48,061 bases of DNA from positions 1-48,061 of the forward strand of contig CAIUXE010000016.1 in the NCBI GenBank assembly GCA_903902965.1, written 5' to 3'. A model generated the notes under the pieces. It searched no databases. It saw only the letters and a program-made list of their open reading frames with translations, and was not told the DNA's origin. Each line of letters opens with the position of its first letter. Position 1 is the stretch's first letter. The stretch is from an uncultured Actinomycetes bacterium. Lineage in GTDB: Bacteria > Actinomycetota > Actinomycetes > Nanopelagicales > Nanopelagicaceae. The position numbers were made by a program, and so were the translations under genes. Below, piece after piece: positions 37,628 through 46,963 of the stretch.

Positions 37628-39009
37628 TTTTTACTACCTATAAGCTCTTTTACCTTCGCAGCAAATAAATCTCCTCGATGCGCGTATGAAGTAAATTGAT
37701 CCATAGAAGCACAAGCCGGCGCCAACAGAACCACATCTCCATTTGCTGCCAACTCCATACTTTTTGAGATGAGATTCTCCATAAGTTGATCTGCTGAAAC
37801 ACCATCGATCAAAAATTTAGGAATTTCTGGTGCATATTTAGTAAGAGCGTCTGAAATCAACTCTCGATCTGTCCCAATAAGAAGTACTGCCTTTAACCTG
37901 CTTGCCTTATTTTTTACCAAATCTTCCATGTCTGCGCCCTTAGCCAACCCGCCTGCTAACCAAATTATTGATGTAAAGGCTGCTAACGAAGCATTGGCAG
38001 CATGTGGGTTAGTTGCTTTTGAGTCATTAATCCATCGAATGCCGTTTGAGTTAGCAATCTCTTCTATCCGATGATGCCCAGGAGCGAAATTCCTTAGCCC
38101 CTTTGCAATTGATTCTGAATCCACACCGCAACTACGAGCCAACGCCATCGCTGCCAAGGCATTTGCCACATTATGCGGAGCTTGTGGATTAATGTCAGAG
38201 AGTTCGGCCAATGCAACCGCCTCTTGGGGGTCATCTACAAAAGCGCGATCAACCAACAACTCCTCGACCACCCCAATTTCACCTGGGCGTGGAGCGTCCA
38301 GGGTGAATTTTACAATTTTTTGGTCGTTTTGAAATTCGATTCCATTCAAGTTTCGATCATCGCGATTAATTATGACCAGATTTGCACCATTAGTAATGCG
38401 TTTCTTTGCCGACAGATACTCATTAAATGAGCCATGCCAATCTAAATGGTCATCTGCAATATTTAAGATTGCTGCACTTTGAAGACGAAGATGCTCAGAC
38501 CAATGTAATTGGAAAGAAGAAAGTTCAATAATCAAATAATCAATATCCTCATCGCCTGTAACAACTTCTATAACTGTTTTGCCGATATTGCCGCAAGCCA
38601 CAGCGCGTTTTCCATCTGCCAAAAAGATTGCCTCAGTCATGCTGACAGTTGTCGTTTTTCCATTCGTACCTGTGAGACCTACCCAAATCTTTGGTTTTGC
38701 TTTTTTCTGATCAAGCCGCCATGCGTATTCAACTTCACTAATTACTTCACAACCTCTGCTTAACGCGCTTATTAAGACTGGGTGATTTGGCTTCCAGCCA
38801 GGAGAAGTAATGATTAATTTTGGCAAGATTTCAGGTTGAACAAAAGTTATATCAATATTTGAAATTAATTTAAGTTCATCTGCTTTACTTTTCATCGCTG
38901 CTGATGCATCTTCTTCGTAAACTAAAATACTTTTTCCTAATTTAGCTAACGCTTTAGCAGTAGCCGCTCCAGTTACGCCAAGTCCTGCAACCAAGATCTC
39001 GTGTTCCAT
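37624..39009 (-). CDS. murD: UDP-MurNAc-L-Ala--D-glutamate ligase
   Basis: Adds D-Glu to UDP-MurNAc-L-Ala. 461 residues. VAGLGVTGAATAKALA for UDP at residues 7-22, ATP loop GLTGTNGKTTTVSM, ELSSFQLHW and LNIADDHLDWHGSF in the middle domain, and GIRWINDSKATNPHAANASL with LAGGLAKGADMEDL at the C-terminus. Starts directly after the mraY TAA (TAAATG), so coupling is likely. Confidence 0.96.
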   Translation of the reverse strand: MEHEILVAGLGVTGAATAKALAKLGKSILVYEEDASAAMKSKADELKLISNIDITFVQPEILPKLIITSPGWKPNHPVLISALSRGCEVISEVEYAWRLDQKKAKPKIWVGLTGTNGKTTTVSMTEAIFLADGKRAVACGNIGKTVIEVVTGDEDIDYLIIELSSFQLHWSEHLRLQSAAILNIADDHLDWHGSFNEYLSAKKRITNGANLVIINRDDRNLNGIEFQNDQKIVKFTLDAPRPGEIGVVEELLVDRAFVDDPQEAVALAELSDINPQAPHNVANALAAMALARSCGVDSESIAKGLRNFAPGHHRIEEIANSNGIRWINDSKATNPHAANASLAAFTSIIWLAGGLAKGADMEDLVKNKASRLKAVLLIGTDRELISDALTKYAPEIPKFLIDGVSADQLMENLISKSMELAANGDVVLLAPACASMDQFTSYAHRGDLFAAKVKELIGSKK

Positions 39010-40068
39010 TTATCCAGCAACCCAATCAGCGTAGAACAACCCTAATCCAGCAGCAACACAAAGCCCTGCAATGATCCAAAAACGAATCACGATGGTTACT
39101 TCACCCCATCCCAACATTTCGAAATGATGCTGTAATGGCGCCATACGAAATAGGCGCTTCCCTTTGGTTGCTTTGAAATAACCAACTTGCAAAATTACTG
39201 ACATTGTAATTAAGGCAAATAAGCCACCAATAAGAATTAGTGACAGTTCTGTTCGCAATGTGACGGCTAATCCAGCAAGAGCGCCCCCTAAAGCAAGGGA
39301 TCCCGTATCTCCCATAAATATTTTTGCAGGGCTGGCATTCCACCAAAGAAATGCAAAAGTTGCACCTGCGAGTGCTGCCGATAACACTGCCAAATCCAGT
39401 GGGTCACGAACTTGATAACATTTCAACCCAGGAGATACTGCGCAACTTTGACCGAACTCCCAAACCCCAATTAAGACAAATGCTAAGAAGCTCATAACTG
39501 ACGCTCCCGTAGCAAGTCCATCTAATCCGTCAGTTAAATTCACTCCATTGCTTGTAGCAACAATCATTAGAAAAACCCAGATAACTACGGCAACTGCGCC
39601 TAATTTAAGCGAGGTATCTCTAACTGTAGACAAATGCAAAGAAACCGGTGTAAGTCCCGTGTCATCAGGAAAATTTAAACCTGCCCAAGCAAATGAAATT
39701 GCGAAAACACTTTGACCAAACATTTTGGATCTTGCACGCAATCCTAACGAACGTTGACGTGAAACTTTCAGCCAATCGTCTAAAAATCCTACAAAACCTA
39801 AACCAGCCATTAGTGCTAAAACTAGAACCGCAGAAACTGTAGGTTCCCTGCCTGTGAATAAATGTGAAATGAAATATGCAAAAATTACCGAAAATATAAT
39901 TACGGTGCCGCCCATGGTTGGGGTGCCACGCTTCGTGTGGTGAGTTGTTGGACCATCGTCTCTTATGAACTGCCCATAACTTTTCTTTACTAATAGTTTT
40001 ATTGCGAGAGGAGTGGCAAACAATGCAAATAAAAATGCAAGCGCACCTGAGAGAAGGATTCCTTTCAT
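39010..40068 (-). CDS. mraY: Phospho-MurNAc-pentapeptide transferase
   Basis: Integral membrane enzyme that forms lipid I from UDP-MurNAc-pentapeptide and undecaprenyl phosphate. 352 residues with about ten helices. Active-site aspartates in [17 protein letters not shown] and [31 protein letters not shown] as the third motif, and [14 protein letters not shown] with the conserved histidines. Follows murF by 6 bp. Confidence 0.97.
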   Translation of the reverse strand: MKGILLSGALAFLFALFATPLAIKLLVKKSYGQFIRDDGPTTHHTKRGTPTMGGTVIIFSVIFAYFISHLFTGREPTVSAVLVLALMAGLGFVGFLDDWLKVSRQRSLGLRARSKMFGQSVFAISFAWAGLNFPDDTGLTPVSLHLSTVRDTSLKLGAVAVVIWVFLMIVATSNGVNLTDGLDGLATGASVMSFLAFVLIGVWEFGQSCAVSPGLKCYQVRDPLDLAVLSAALAGATFAFLWWNASPAKIFMGDTGSLALGGALAGLAVTLRTELSLILIGGLFALITMSVILQVGYFKATKGKRLFRMAPLQHHFEMLGWGEVTIVIRFWIIAGLCVAAGLGLFYADWVAG

Positions 40069-40074
40069 CGGTGA

Positions 40075-41463
40075 CTAGCCGTCACTTTTCTCGACAGGCA
40101 ATTCATTTAAGTCCCAAATTAAAAGTTCGACTAATTTTTCTAACCCCTCAGCCCTAGAACCTTTGACAAGTATCACATCTCCAGCTTCACTTCCCCTTGC
40201 CATTTCCCTTGCGCTTTCGAGATTTTCAGCGAACAAAATTGCTGTTGAACCAAGATCGCTTTCGCCTAGGTATTCCCGCGTTCCAATGGCCACTAAATGG
40301 TCAATCTCTAAATTTATGGCTTTCTGACTCACTTCGAGATGCCCACTTTGAGAAAAATCTCCAAGCTCATGCATTTTCCCCAAGAAGGCCCAAGCTCGCC
40401 CTCCCCTTTCTTGGGCAAACAAACGCAATGCTTCAAGGGCTGCAAACATGCTTTCCGGATTAGCATTGTAAGAATCATTAATGATTAATCGTCCAGCAAT
40501 TTCATGTAATTCCATTCGCCATTTGCTAGAACTCTCGGCCGTTGAAAGTCCCGCACTAATTTTGTCGATTGGAACATTTAATGCAGTTGCAATAGCTGCA
40601 GCGGCCAATGCATTTGCAACTTGATGCCTACCTGCCTGTCGAAGTGCAACACTTTCACGTCCAAAGGAAGTTACTAAATCAAAATGAGCAAAACCCTCAC
40701 GGATTTCAATATCAGTAGCCCTAACATCATTGCTTGATTTTTCACCAAAAGTAATAACTTGGGCTTTTGTTAATTTTTTCATATTAATTGTAAAATCATC
40801 GTATGAACCCAAAATTGCAATCTTTGAGGGTTCTAAGTTAATTACCATTTCACTTTTCGCAGAAGCAATCATTTCTTGCGAACCAAAAATTCCGATATGT
40901 GCGCTTCCTACACCAAGCACAACACCTAAATCTGGAAGGAATGTGCGTTCCAATTTCGCGATATCCCCTAAATTTCTTGCTCCCATTTCTAAAATACAAA
41001 ATTTGGTATTTTCTTTGCACCTCAAAATTGTGATCGGTACACCCAAATCATTATTGAATGAAGATTTTGGTGCGATTGTTTCGCCAACCATCGATAGCAA
41101 ATAATTTGCTAAGTCTTTAGTGGTGGTTTTTCCATGAGATCCTGTTATGGCGATAACTTTCAATCCATTGATATTTTGCCGCACGTAAGCTGCTAATTTT
41201 GTGATTGCTTCGACAGCATCTTTTACTACTATGCAAGAATCGCCAACTTCCCGATTGCAAATTGCCACACCAGCGCCCTCTGAGAGAGCCTGAACCACAA
41301 AATCATGGCCATCTACATGCTCGCCTTGAAGAGCTAGAAATATTCCATTTTCAATAATATCTCGAGAATCAAAAAATGTTGATCCAGTAATTAATTTGTT
41401 TCCATCACCTATGACTTTTCCAGAAATTATTTCTGAAATTTGAGAGATTGTTAGTGGAATCAC
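40075..41463 (-). CDS. murF: UDP-MurNAc-tripeptide--D-Ala-D-Ala ligase
   Basis: Adds the D-Ala-D-Ala dipeptide to complete the UDP-pentapeptide. 462 residues from GTG 41463, overlapping the murE stop as GTGA. N-terminal domain with STFFDSRDIIENGIFLAL, ATP loop ITGSHGKTTTKDLANYLL, SSFNNDLGVPITIL, LEMGARNLGDIAKL, RLIINDSYNANPESMFAALE and FLGKMHELGDFS. Confidence 0.96.
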   Translation of the reverse strand: MIPLTISQISEIISGKVIGDGNKLITGSTFFDSRDIIENGIFLALQGEHVDGHDFVVQALSEGAGVAICNREVGDSCIVVKDAVEAITKLAAYVRQNINGLKVIAITGSHGKTTTKDLANYLLSMVGETIAPKSSFNNDLGVPITILRCKENTKFCILEMGARNLGDIAKLERTFLPDLGVVLGVGSAHIGIFGSQEMIASAKSEMVINLEPSKIAILGSYDDFTINMKKLTKAQVITFGEKSSNDVRATDIEIREGFAHFDLVTSFGRESVALRQAGRHQVANALAAAAIATALNVPIDKISAGLSTAESSSKWRMELHEIAGRLIINDSYNANPESMFAALEALRLFAQERGGRAWAFLGKMHELGDFSQSGHLEVSQKAINLEIDHLVAIGTREYLGESDLGSTAILFAENLESAREMARGSEAGDVILVKGSRAEGLEKLVELLIWDLNELPVEKSDG

Positions 41464-42950
41464 TTTGTACCCTTAATTGCATTTTGTAATTCGACTCTGT
41501 CGTCAAATGCGAAAACTTTTCCCATAATCTCTTGCCCGGTTTCATGACCTTTGCCAAGTATTAGCACGCAATCACTTTTCGAGGCTTTGGCTACTGCAAA
41601 CTTAATAGCTTCTTGCCTGTCAACTATTACAAAATGATTCTCTGTTAATTTAATATCTTTTTGCATCTGATTTAGAATCGAAAGCGGATCCTCGCTCCGC
41701 GGATTATCACTTGTGAAAACTGCTAGATCTGCTCCTGCAACTAAAGCATTGCCCATAAGGGAGCGTTTTGATGCATCTCTATCGCCACCGCATCCGAGTA
41801 CGGCAATGACTTTGCCTTGCGTAACACTTCGAACAGCTTTAAGTGCGCCACTAACCGCCTCTGGCGTATGTGCGTAATCAACTACTGCAGAGAAATTTTG
41901 ACCAACATCTATTGACTCCATTCTTCCTGGTGCGCCCTTTGCAGATTTAAGAGCATCCGCTGCAGATAATGGATCTATTCCACTTTCTACAGCAAGAGCA
42001 AGAGCCATTAAAATATTTGCACCATTGTAATCGCCAATTAGAGGAGTATCGATGGAAAGCAAAATTCCACCAGGTCCAGTAATTGTGAGCTGAACTTTTG
42101 ATCCCGCTGAGGAAGTTTCGACAATTTTCCAATTTGCTTGTTCATTGTGAGAAGAAATCGAGATTTTTTCTATTTCAGTTTCTTCAAATAATCGCTTGCC
42201 CCATGAATCATCAATATTAATGATTGCTTTTTCGGAAAAACCATATTTAAACAGCCGGCTTTTTGCTCGATAGTAATTTTCCATATTTTGATGAAAATCT
42301 AAGTGATCATGACTCAAATTTGTAAACGCCACAACGGAAAATTTAGTTCCGTCAACTCTGTTTAGAGCTAGAGCATGACTAGAAACTTCCATCACTACAT
42401 TTGAATTATGTCTTTCCCTCATGACGGCAAATATTGATTGTAATTCGGGAGCTTCTGGAGTTGTTCTGGCGGTGGGAAATATTTCATCACCAATACGTGT
42501 TTCAACAGTACCAATTAATCCAGAGGTCCTTTTATTGAAATCCCAAATTTGTTGCAAGAGATAGGACGTTGTCGTCTTGCCGTTTGTTCCCGTAATTCCA
42601 AAGATGCTTAATGCACTAGAAGGGTTTTTATAAAACTTATCAGCAATAATTCCCATCCAAAATCTTGGATTATCTACCCGAATAACTGGAACTCCAGTAT
42701 TTACCTCTGCTGATGTATCAGTAAGGACAGCAACTGCTCCATTTGCAACTGCCGAATCAATAAATTGACCACCGTGAACATTTTGTCCTGGAAGGGCTAT
42801 AAATAAGTCCCCAGGGCTCACATCGCTTGAATCTAGGGTGACCCCCTTTATTAACAGATTCTGTTTTTCCAACATAGCGTCTGAAGATCCAATTAGGTTT
42901 GTAATTTCACCTAACGAGAGTGAATATTCGGAAAGCAAATTGGATCTCAT
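41460..42950 (-). CDS. murE: UDP-MurNAc-dipeptide--meso-DAP ligase
   Basis: Adds the third stem-peptide residue. 496 residues from ATG 42950; a TTG at 42962 overlapping the ftsI stop would add four residues. ATP loop FGITGTNGKTTTSYLLQQIW, TTPEAPELQ, MEVSSHALALNRVDG, NLSHDHLDFHQNMENYYRAK, and VVDYAHTPEAVSGALKA. The specificity motif DNPRSEDP is the DNPR form associated with meso-diaminopimelate rather than lysine, so the wall is probably A1-gamma type. Confidence 0.96.
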   Translation of the reverse strand: MRSNLLSEYSLSLGEITNLIGSSDAMLEKQNLLIKGVTLDSSDVSPGDLFIALPGQNVHGGQFIDSAVANGAVAVLTDTSAEVNTGVPVIRVDNPRFWMGIIADKFYKNPSSALSIFGITGTNGKTTTSYLLQQIWDFNKRTSGLIGTVETRIGDEIFPTARTTPEAPELQSIFAVMRERHNSNVVMEVSSHALALNRVDGTKFSVVAFTNLSHDHLDFHQNMENYYRAKSRLFKYGFSEKAIINIDDSWGKRLFEETEIEKISISSHNEQANWKIVETSSAGSKVQLTITGPGGILLSIDTPLIGDYNGANILMALALAVESGIDPLSAADALKSAKGAPGRMESIDVGQNFSAVVDYAHTPEAVSGALKAVRSVTQGKVIAVLGCGGDRDASKRSLMGNALVAGADLAVFTSDNPRSEDPLSILNQMQKDIKLTENHFVIVDRQEAIKFAVAKASKSDCVLILGKGHETGQEIMGKVFAFDDRVELQNAIKGTK

Positions 42951-42958
42951 GCTAAGTC

Positions 42959-44758
42959 TCAATCCTTAACTGCTGCTGCGGCCGTAATTTTGTCACGCTT
43001 TTTTAGAGTTGCTAAATCCAATGGGAAAGGTTCATTCACATTCCCTGTTGGGGCTACTTGATAACTTTTGAGAGCATAAGAAATAACTTCTTTAAATATT
43101 GGACCACCTAAATATCCGCCCCAATGCATTCCTTTTGGATCCTGGATAGTTATGCTCATTACAAAACGTGGCTTATCTGCCGGAGCGAATCCAATAAAAG
43201 AGGCTGTATAACCGCTGTAGCAGCGGCACTTATCGTTAAATCTATTGGCAGTTCCCGTTTTTCCAGCAACTCGATATCCGGGAATTTGAGCGCTGGGTGC
43301 GGTTCCGCCTTCTGCTACAACACTTTCCATCATCAAACTTAAAGTCGTGGCAACTTCTTTATCAATTACTTTAATTCCAGAATTGTTAACCTTCGGCGTG
43401 TAATGGCCATTTTGATTACTAGTACCAGCAATGATGTGAGGGATTGCTCTAACTCCACCGTTTGCAATAGTCGCAAAAACACTTGTCGCTTGGATTGTTG
43501 TAAGTGAATAACCTTGTCCAAAAGCTACGGTTGGTGCAGTCGACCTTGACCATTTATTTACTGGGCTAAATATTCCAGGAGTTTCTCCAGGTAATCCCAT
43601 ATTTACATGTTGCCCAATTCCAAATTTAGTTAGGTAGGAATATAACGTGTCGTCACTCATCTTTTCGCCGATTTGAATAGTTCCTACGTTGCTGGATTTA
43701 GCCAAAATTCCAGTAGATGTTAATTTCCATTTGGGATGTGATTCATGATCGTGGAAAATTCGATCAGCTCTTTTAATCGTGTAAGGGATGGTAAAAACTG
43801 TGGTCGGATTTATTACTTTTTCCTGAAGTGCAGCAGCAAATGTCATTACTTTTCCAGTTGAACCTGGCTCATATGCTTCTTGAACCGCTGGAATCTGCAA
43901 CAGATTTGATTTAGTCACATTAAATTTATTTGGGTCAAATGTAGGTGCTGTAGCTAGTGCCAAAATTTCACCAGTTGCTGGATCCATCACAACCGCAGTG
44001 ATCGATTGCGCGCGAGTGCTTTTGGCAACACTTGCTATTGCATTCTCAGTAATCCATTGCAAATCTCTATCAATAGTTAACCGGATATTTGTGCCAGCTT
44101 TTGCCGGCACTAAAGATTGTCGTGCTGATGGGATTGATGGTCCTTTGCCGCTTGCATAAGTTAACACTCCATCGGTTCCACTTAGGACAGAGTTCATTGA
44201 AGCTTCAATACCCCCACCACCAACGCCTTGAGAATTCACAAATCCCAAAGTATTTGCCGAGAGAGATTTACCCGGATAATCTCTTTTAAATCCGCGTTGT
44301 GTAAAAAATCCACCAATTCTCTTTGACATTGGTTTACCCGAATTACTTTCTGCAATTACTTCTTTGATCTTGATCCACTGAGCCGGAGTTATATCTTTGG
44401 CTATGTAAACAAATTTTCTAGTACCAGTTAATCTACTTTCAATGGCGCTGACAGATGCATTAATAATTGGTGCGACCAATTTAGCGGTTACTTTAGGGTC
44501 TCCGATTAAATTTTGATCCACGACCAGATCTAACGCGTCGATGCTGCGAGCTAATACATTTCCGTTGCGATCAGTTATCTCGCCACGAGGGGCTGGCAAA
44601 TCCACGGTTTGATTCAATTCGCTGGCAGCTTGCTTAGCGCGACCCTGGGCATTTACGGCTTGGACATCAACTAATCTAACGAAAAAGGAAAGAAAGATAA
44701 TTAGCACTAGAAAAAATGAGATGCGCAATCTGCCTTGAGCCATACGCAGTGGACTCAT
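42959..44758 (-). CDS. ftsI: Penicillin-binding protein FtsI (class B transpeptidase)
   Basis: Septal cross-linking enzyme working with FtsW. 599 residues. A short cytoplasmic tail and one membrane helix (RISFFLVLIIFLSFFVRLVD, about 12-31) precede the pedestal domain, which starts at QTVDLPAPRGEITDRNGNVL. Transpeptidase triad: Ser300-Thr-Gly-Lys303 (YEPGSTGKVMTF), Ser355-Ser-Asn357 (AKSSNVGTIQ) and Lys500-Thr-Gly502 (VAGKTGTANRF). No PASTA domain is seen. ATGA overlap with ftsL. Confidence 0.97.
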   Translation of the reverse strand: MSPLRMAQGRLRISFFLVLIIFLSFFVRLVDVQAVNAQGRAKQAASELNQTVDLPAPRGEITDRNGNVLARSIDALDLVVDQNLIGDPKVTAKLVAPIINASVSAIESRLTGTRKFVYIAKDITPAQWIKIKEVIAESNSGKPMSKRIGGFFTQRGFKRDYPGKSLSANTLGFVNSQGVGGGGIEASMNSVLSGTDGVLTYASGKGPSIPSARQSLVPAKAGTNIRLTIDRDLQWITENAIASVAKSTRAQSITAVVMDPATGEILALATAPTFDPNKFNVTKSNLLQIPAVQEAYEPGSTGKVMTFAAALQEKVINPTTVFTIPYTIKRADRIFHDHESHPKWKLTSTGILAKSSNVGTIQIGEKMSDDTLYSYLTKFGIGQHVNMGLPGETPGIFSPVNKWSRSTAPTVAFGQGYSLTTIQATSVFATIANGGVRAIPHIIAGTSNQNGHYTPKVNNSGIKVIDKEVATTLSLMMESVVAEGGTAPSAQIPGYRVAGKTGTANRFNDKCRCYSGYTASFIGFAPADKPRFVMSITIQDPKGMHWGGYLGGPIFKEVISYALKSYQVAPTGNVNEPFPLDLATLKKRDKITAAAAVKD

Positions 44759-45201
44759 TCCTTTGCTCCTTTAACTTTTTTATCTTTACTTGTTAATTCA
44801 TTTACTTTTGGTTGATTTAGAATCAGGAAATCTGGGTTGCCACTAGGAACCATTCCTAGTAGTCGTGCTTTTTTCGCTAATGACTCAGGTGATGAGATCC
44901 GAGCCAAATTTTGAGTATTCGCTTCTTCAAGATCAGCTAAGTGAATTGCTTCGAATTTGAGTCGGTGCAACTTGATCGCATCTTGATTTAGCGCCAAATT
45001 AAGACCCATAACGGCAACTAATGTAAAAATCATCGCGCCGAAAATTATTGAATTGAATGCCGCTTTTGTTACTGACTTTCCTTCACTTGGGAGAAGGTCA
45101 GCAACCAGACGCAAAACTGGATCGGGCAATCTCTGCAGTCTAGGAATCGCGTTTGGTGAGATTTTTCGCGCTGGTGAGCTCTTAAGAGCGGTAATCGCCA
45201 T
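44755..45201 (-). CDS. ftsL: FtsL-like septum formation protein
   Basis: 148 residues, fast-evolving, identified mainly by position and topology: a basic cytoplasmic N-terminus with a Pro-rich stretch, one membrane helix near 46-70 (AAFNSIIFGAMIFTLVAVMG) and a helical extracytoplasmic segment (RLKFEAIHLADLEEANTQNL) that could form the coiled coil with an FtsB/DivIC partner. Ends in a Lys-rich tail. TAATG overlap with rsmH and ATGA overlap with ftsI. Confidence 0.85.
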   Translation of the reverse strand: MAITALKSSPARKISPNAIPRLQRLPDPVLRLVADLLPSEGKSVTKAAFNSIIFGAMIFTLVAVMGLNLALNQDAIKLHRLKFEAIHLADLEEANTQNLARISSPESLAKKARLLGMVPSGNPDFLILNQPKVNELTSKDKKVKGAKE

Positions 45202-46142
45202 TAGGCAGCCACTCCCCCAACTTTTTCAATTGCCCGCAAACGAACTGAGGTTGCGCGTGGGTTTTCAGAAATTTCTTGCTCTGATGCACTCTCACTTTGT
45301 CTAGTTAGCAAGCGGTAATCCGCTGGTGTTGGCTCAATCGGTAAACCGTGTGGAACTGAAGTTGTTGACACGGCAGTGAAGGACCTTTTAACAATGCGGT
45401 CTTCTAAGGAATGATAAGAAAGAACAACCATTCGACCATTTTGATTTAGAATATTTAAAGCAGCTGGAATTGCTCTTTCAAGTATTGAGATCTCATCATT
45501 GATAAAAATCCGCAACGCTTGAAAGGAACGTTTTGCAGGATGTCCACCAGTTCTACGAGTTGCAGCCGGAATGCTTTCGCGAATTACTTCGGCTAAACGA
45601 CTTGAATTTGTGAATAATTCAATTTCGCGTTCTTTGATTATTCGATCTGCAATTCGAGATGCAAATCGTTCTTCACCGTATTCACGGAAAATTCTTGCTA
45701 ATTCTTTACCGCCAAAAGTATTAACAACTTCAGCCGCTGTTACTCCATCTGTGGAATCCATGCGCATATCTAGCGGTGCATCTTGTGCGTAAGCGAATCC
45801 CCTTTCTGACTCATCAAGTTGCATTGATGAAACCCCTAAATCAAAAAGTATTCCGTCAACTCCGTTGTATCCAGCGGCAGCAATAACTTGTGGCATCTGA
45901 TCATAAATTGCGTGAACTAGTGTGATGCGTCCATCAAATTTTGCCAATCGAGTTTTAGCATGATCAATTGCGGTTAGATCGCGATCAATTCCAATTAAAT
46001 GAATATTTGGAAAGTGGGAAAGTAATTCGTATGAATGACCACCAGCACCAAGTGTTGCATCAACAACTAATGCGTTATTTTTTGTTAGCGCAGGAGAAAG
46101 CAGAGCAAGTGATCGCTCAAGTAATACTGGCTGATGTAACAC
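45201..46142 (-). CDS. rsmH: 16S rRNA m4C1402 methyltransferase
   Basis: N4-methylates C1402 in the ribosomal P site (formerly mraW). 313 residues from GTG 46142, preceded by AGAGGGGAG. HQPVLLERSLALL at the N-terminus, SAM motif VVDATLGAGGHSYELL, FDLGVSSMQLDESERGFAYA, PLDMRMD, TGGHPAKRSFQALRIFINDE and VVLSYHSLEDRIVKRSF. The 152-bp space before it contains a strong nested RNA structure. Confidence 0.97.
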   Translation of the reverse strand: MLHQPVLLERSLALLSPALTKNNALVVDATLGAGGHSYELLSHFPNIHLIGIDRDLTAIDHAKTRLAKFDGRITLVHAIYDQMPQVIAAAGYNGVDGILFDLGVSSMQLDESERGFAYAQDAPLDMRMDSTDGVTAAEVVNTFGGKELARIFREYGEERFASRIADRIIKEREIELFTNSSRLAEVIRESIPAATRRTGGHPAKRSFQALRIFINDEISILERAIPAALNILNQNGRMVVLSYHSLEDRIVKRSFTAVSTTSVPHGLPIEPTPADYRLLTRQSESASEQEISENPRATSVRLRAIEKVGGVAA

Positions 46143-46294
46143 TGCGCTCCCCTCTTTCTGGTCCTTCTAACTCCGCTTACTCCCTTGATCCACTAGCTCG
46201 AAACTTTGGACACCGCCGCCGGACGGATTGATCGGCGCCGGGGAAGGGGCGTCGATGCGCTATAGCTAGCCGCGGCAGTGACCGAAATTTCGAG
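46143..46294 (-). ncRNA. Structured leader RNA between mraZ and rsmH (mraW-motif-like)
   Basis: The transcript from the mraZ stop to the rsmH GTG can fold into three nested helices. The outer one is CTCGAAA / TTTCGAG (46294-46288 with 46203-46197). Inside it is CACTGCCGC / GCGGCGGTG, nine pairs including one G-U (46280-46272 with 46219-46211). Innermost is ATCGACGCC / GGCGCCGAT, eight of nine pairs (46256-46248 with 46239-46231) around an 8-base loop. The stretch is more GC-rich than its neighbourhood. A conserved cis-acting RNA called the mraW motif is described upstream of this gene in Actinobacteria. I propose this is that element or a relative, on position and structure only. Confidence 0.5.
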
Positions 46295-46726
46295 TTAGAA
46301 AAATCCTGGGAATACCTCCTCAGATACATCTGCGAATCCCTTTTCGCGATCTGCGAGGTAGGACTCCCAAGCGGTTGCATCCCAAATCTCAACGCGAGTA
46401 TTTGCGCCAATAACGACGCACTCTTTGTTGAGGTCGGCATAGGTACGAAGAGACGGGGGAATCGTCACTCGACCTTGCTTATCTGGAATCTCGTCATGTG
46501 CACCGGCAAACATCACGCGCATGTAATCGCGTGCAGATTTAGCGGTAACTGGGGCTTGGCCCATTGCTTCGGTAAGTGATGCAAACTCTTTTGCGGGCCA
46601 GACGTAAAGGCACCGCTCTTGTCCTTTGGTAATTACTAAGCCGGCAGCTAGTTCATCCCGAAAGCGGGCCGGAAGAATTACGCGTCCTTTTTCATCGAGG
46701 CGGGGTTGATAGGTGCCTAGAAACAC
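46295..46726 (-). CDS. mraZ: Transcriptional regulator MraZ
   Basis: Ring-forming AbrB-like DNA-binding protein that represses its own dcw operon. 143 residues from GTG 46726, with GGGGAG eight bases upstream. Two SpoVT/AbrB-like repeats each carry the DxxxR core: [15 protein letters not shown] near residue 11 and [16 protein letters not shown] near residue 82. First gene of the division cluster; its likely operator lies about 90 bp upstream. Confidence 0.97.
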   Translation of the reverse strand: MFLGTYQPRLDEKGRVILPARFRDELAAGLVITKGQERCLYVWPAKEFASLTEAMGQAPVTAKSARDYMRVMFAGAHDEIPDKQGRVTIPPSLRTYADLNKECVVIGANTRVEIWDATAWESYLADREKGFADVSEEVFPGFF

Positions 46727-46810
46727 TGGAATCTCCCCTTCTCCACTTTTTAAAAAGGTTTAGAACTCTTTACTCAAACCAACAGCGATAGAGCACAAAC
46801 TGCTGTATTA

Positions 46811-46850
46811 ATCCCCCACTTTACTCCACTTATCTCCACTGTCAACCACC
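46811..46850 (-). promoter_or_regulatory. mraZ promoter with 10-bp-phased MraZ-type boxes
   Basis: Minus strand: a perfect -35 TTGACA (46845-46840), 16 bases, then TAAAGT (46823-46818) as -10. Between and over these lie three direct repeats of AGTGG(A/G)G at exactly 10-bp steps, reading AGTGGAGATA, AGTGGAGTAA and AGTGGGGGAT (46840-46811). A weaker fourth, GGTGGTTGAC, begins at 46850. MraZ recognises short GTGG/TGGG-type direct repeats spaced by one helical turn, so these are very probably its autorepression sites. Confidence 0.75.
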
Positions 46851-46852
46851 TT

Positions 46853-46884
46853 CCCCCCTTCAACTCCCCCTTTCTCCCCACCCC
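46853..46884 (-). other. G-quadruplex motif upstream of the mraZ -35
   Basis: Minus strand reads G4, 1 base, G4, 5 bases, G5, 7 bases, G6, all within 32 bp and ending 7 bp before the TTGACA. This meets the usual G-quadruplex pattern with runs longer than the minimum. It lies on the non-template strand, upstream of the promoter. Confidence 0.6.
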
Positions 46885-46895
46885 TCCAACAGGTC

Positions 46896-46931
46896 ATCTG
46901 GCGGATCTGGCCGATCTGGCCGATCTGGCAC
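46896..46931 (+). repeat. Four tandem 9-bp repeats (ATCTGGCCG type)
   Basis: ATCTGGCGG, ATCTGGCCG, ATCTGGCCG and ATCTGGCAC follow one another without gaps between the divergent mraZ and flavin reductase promoters. The unit is one codon-triple long but lies outside any credible reading frame. Could be an operator array or a slippage-prone spacer. Confidence 0.8.
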
Positions 46932-46963
46932 GTATTGAGTTAGTGGTCCCAGCGCCTTCCCTC

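Noticed and set aside
46177-46440. 87-codon minus-strand frame across the mraZ-rsmH gap
   Set aside because: Out of frame with mraZ, no family features; the gap's inverted repeats explain the sequence better as RNA structure.
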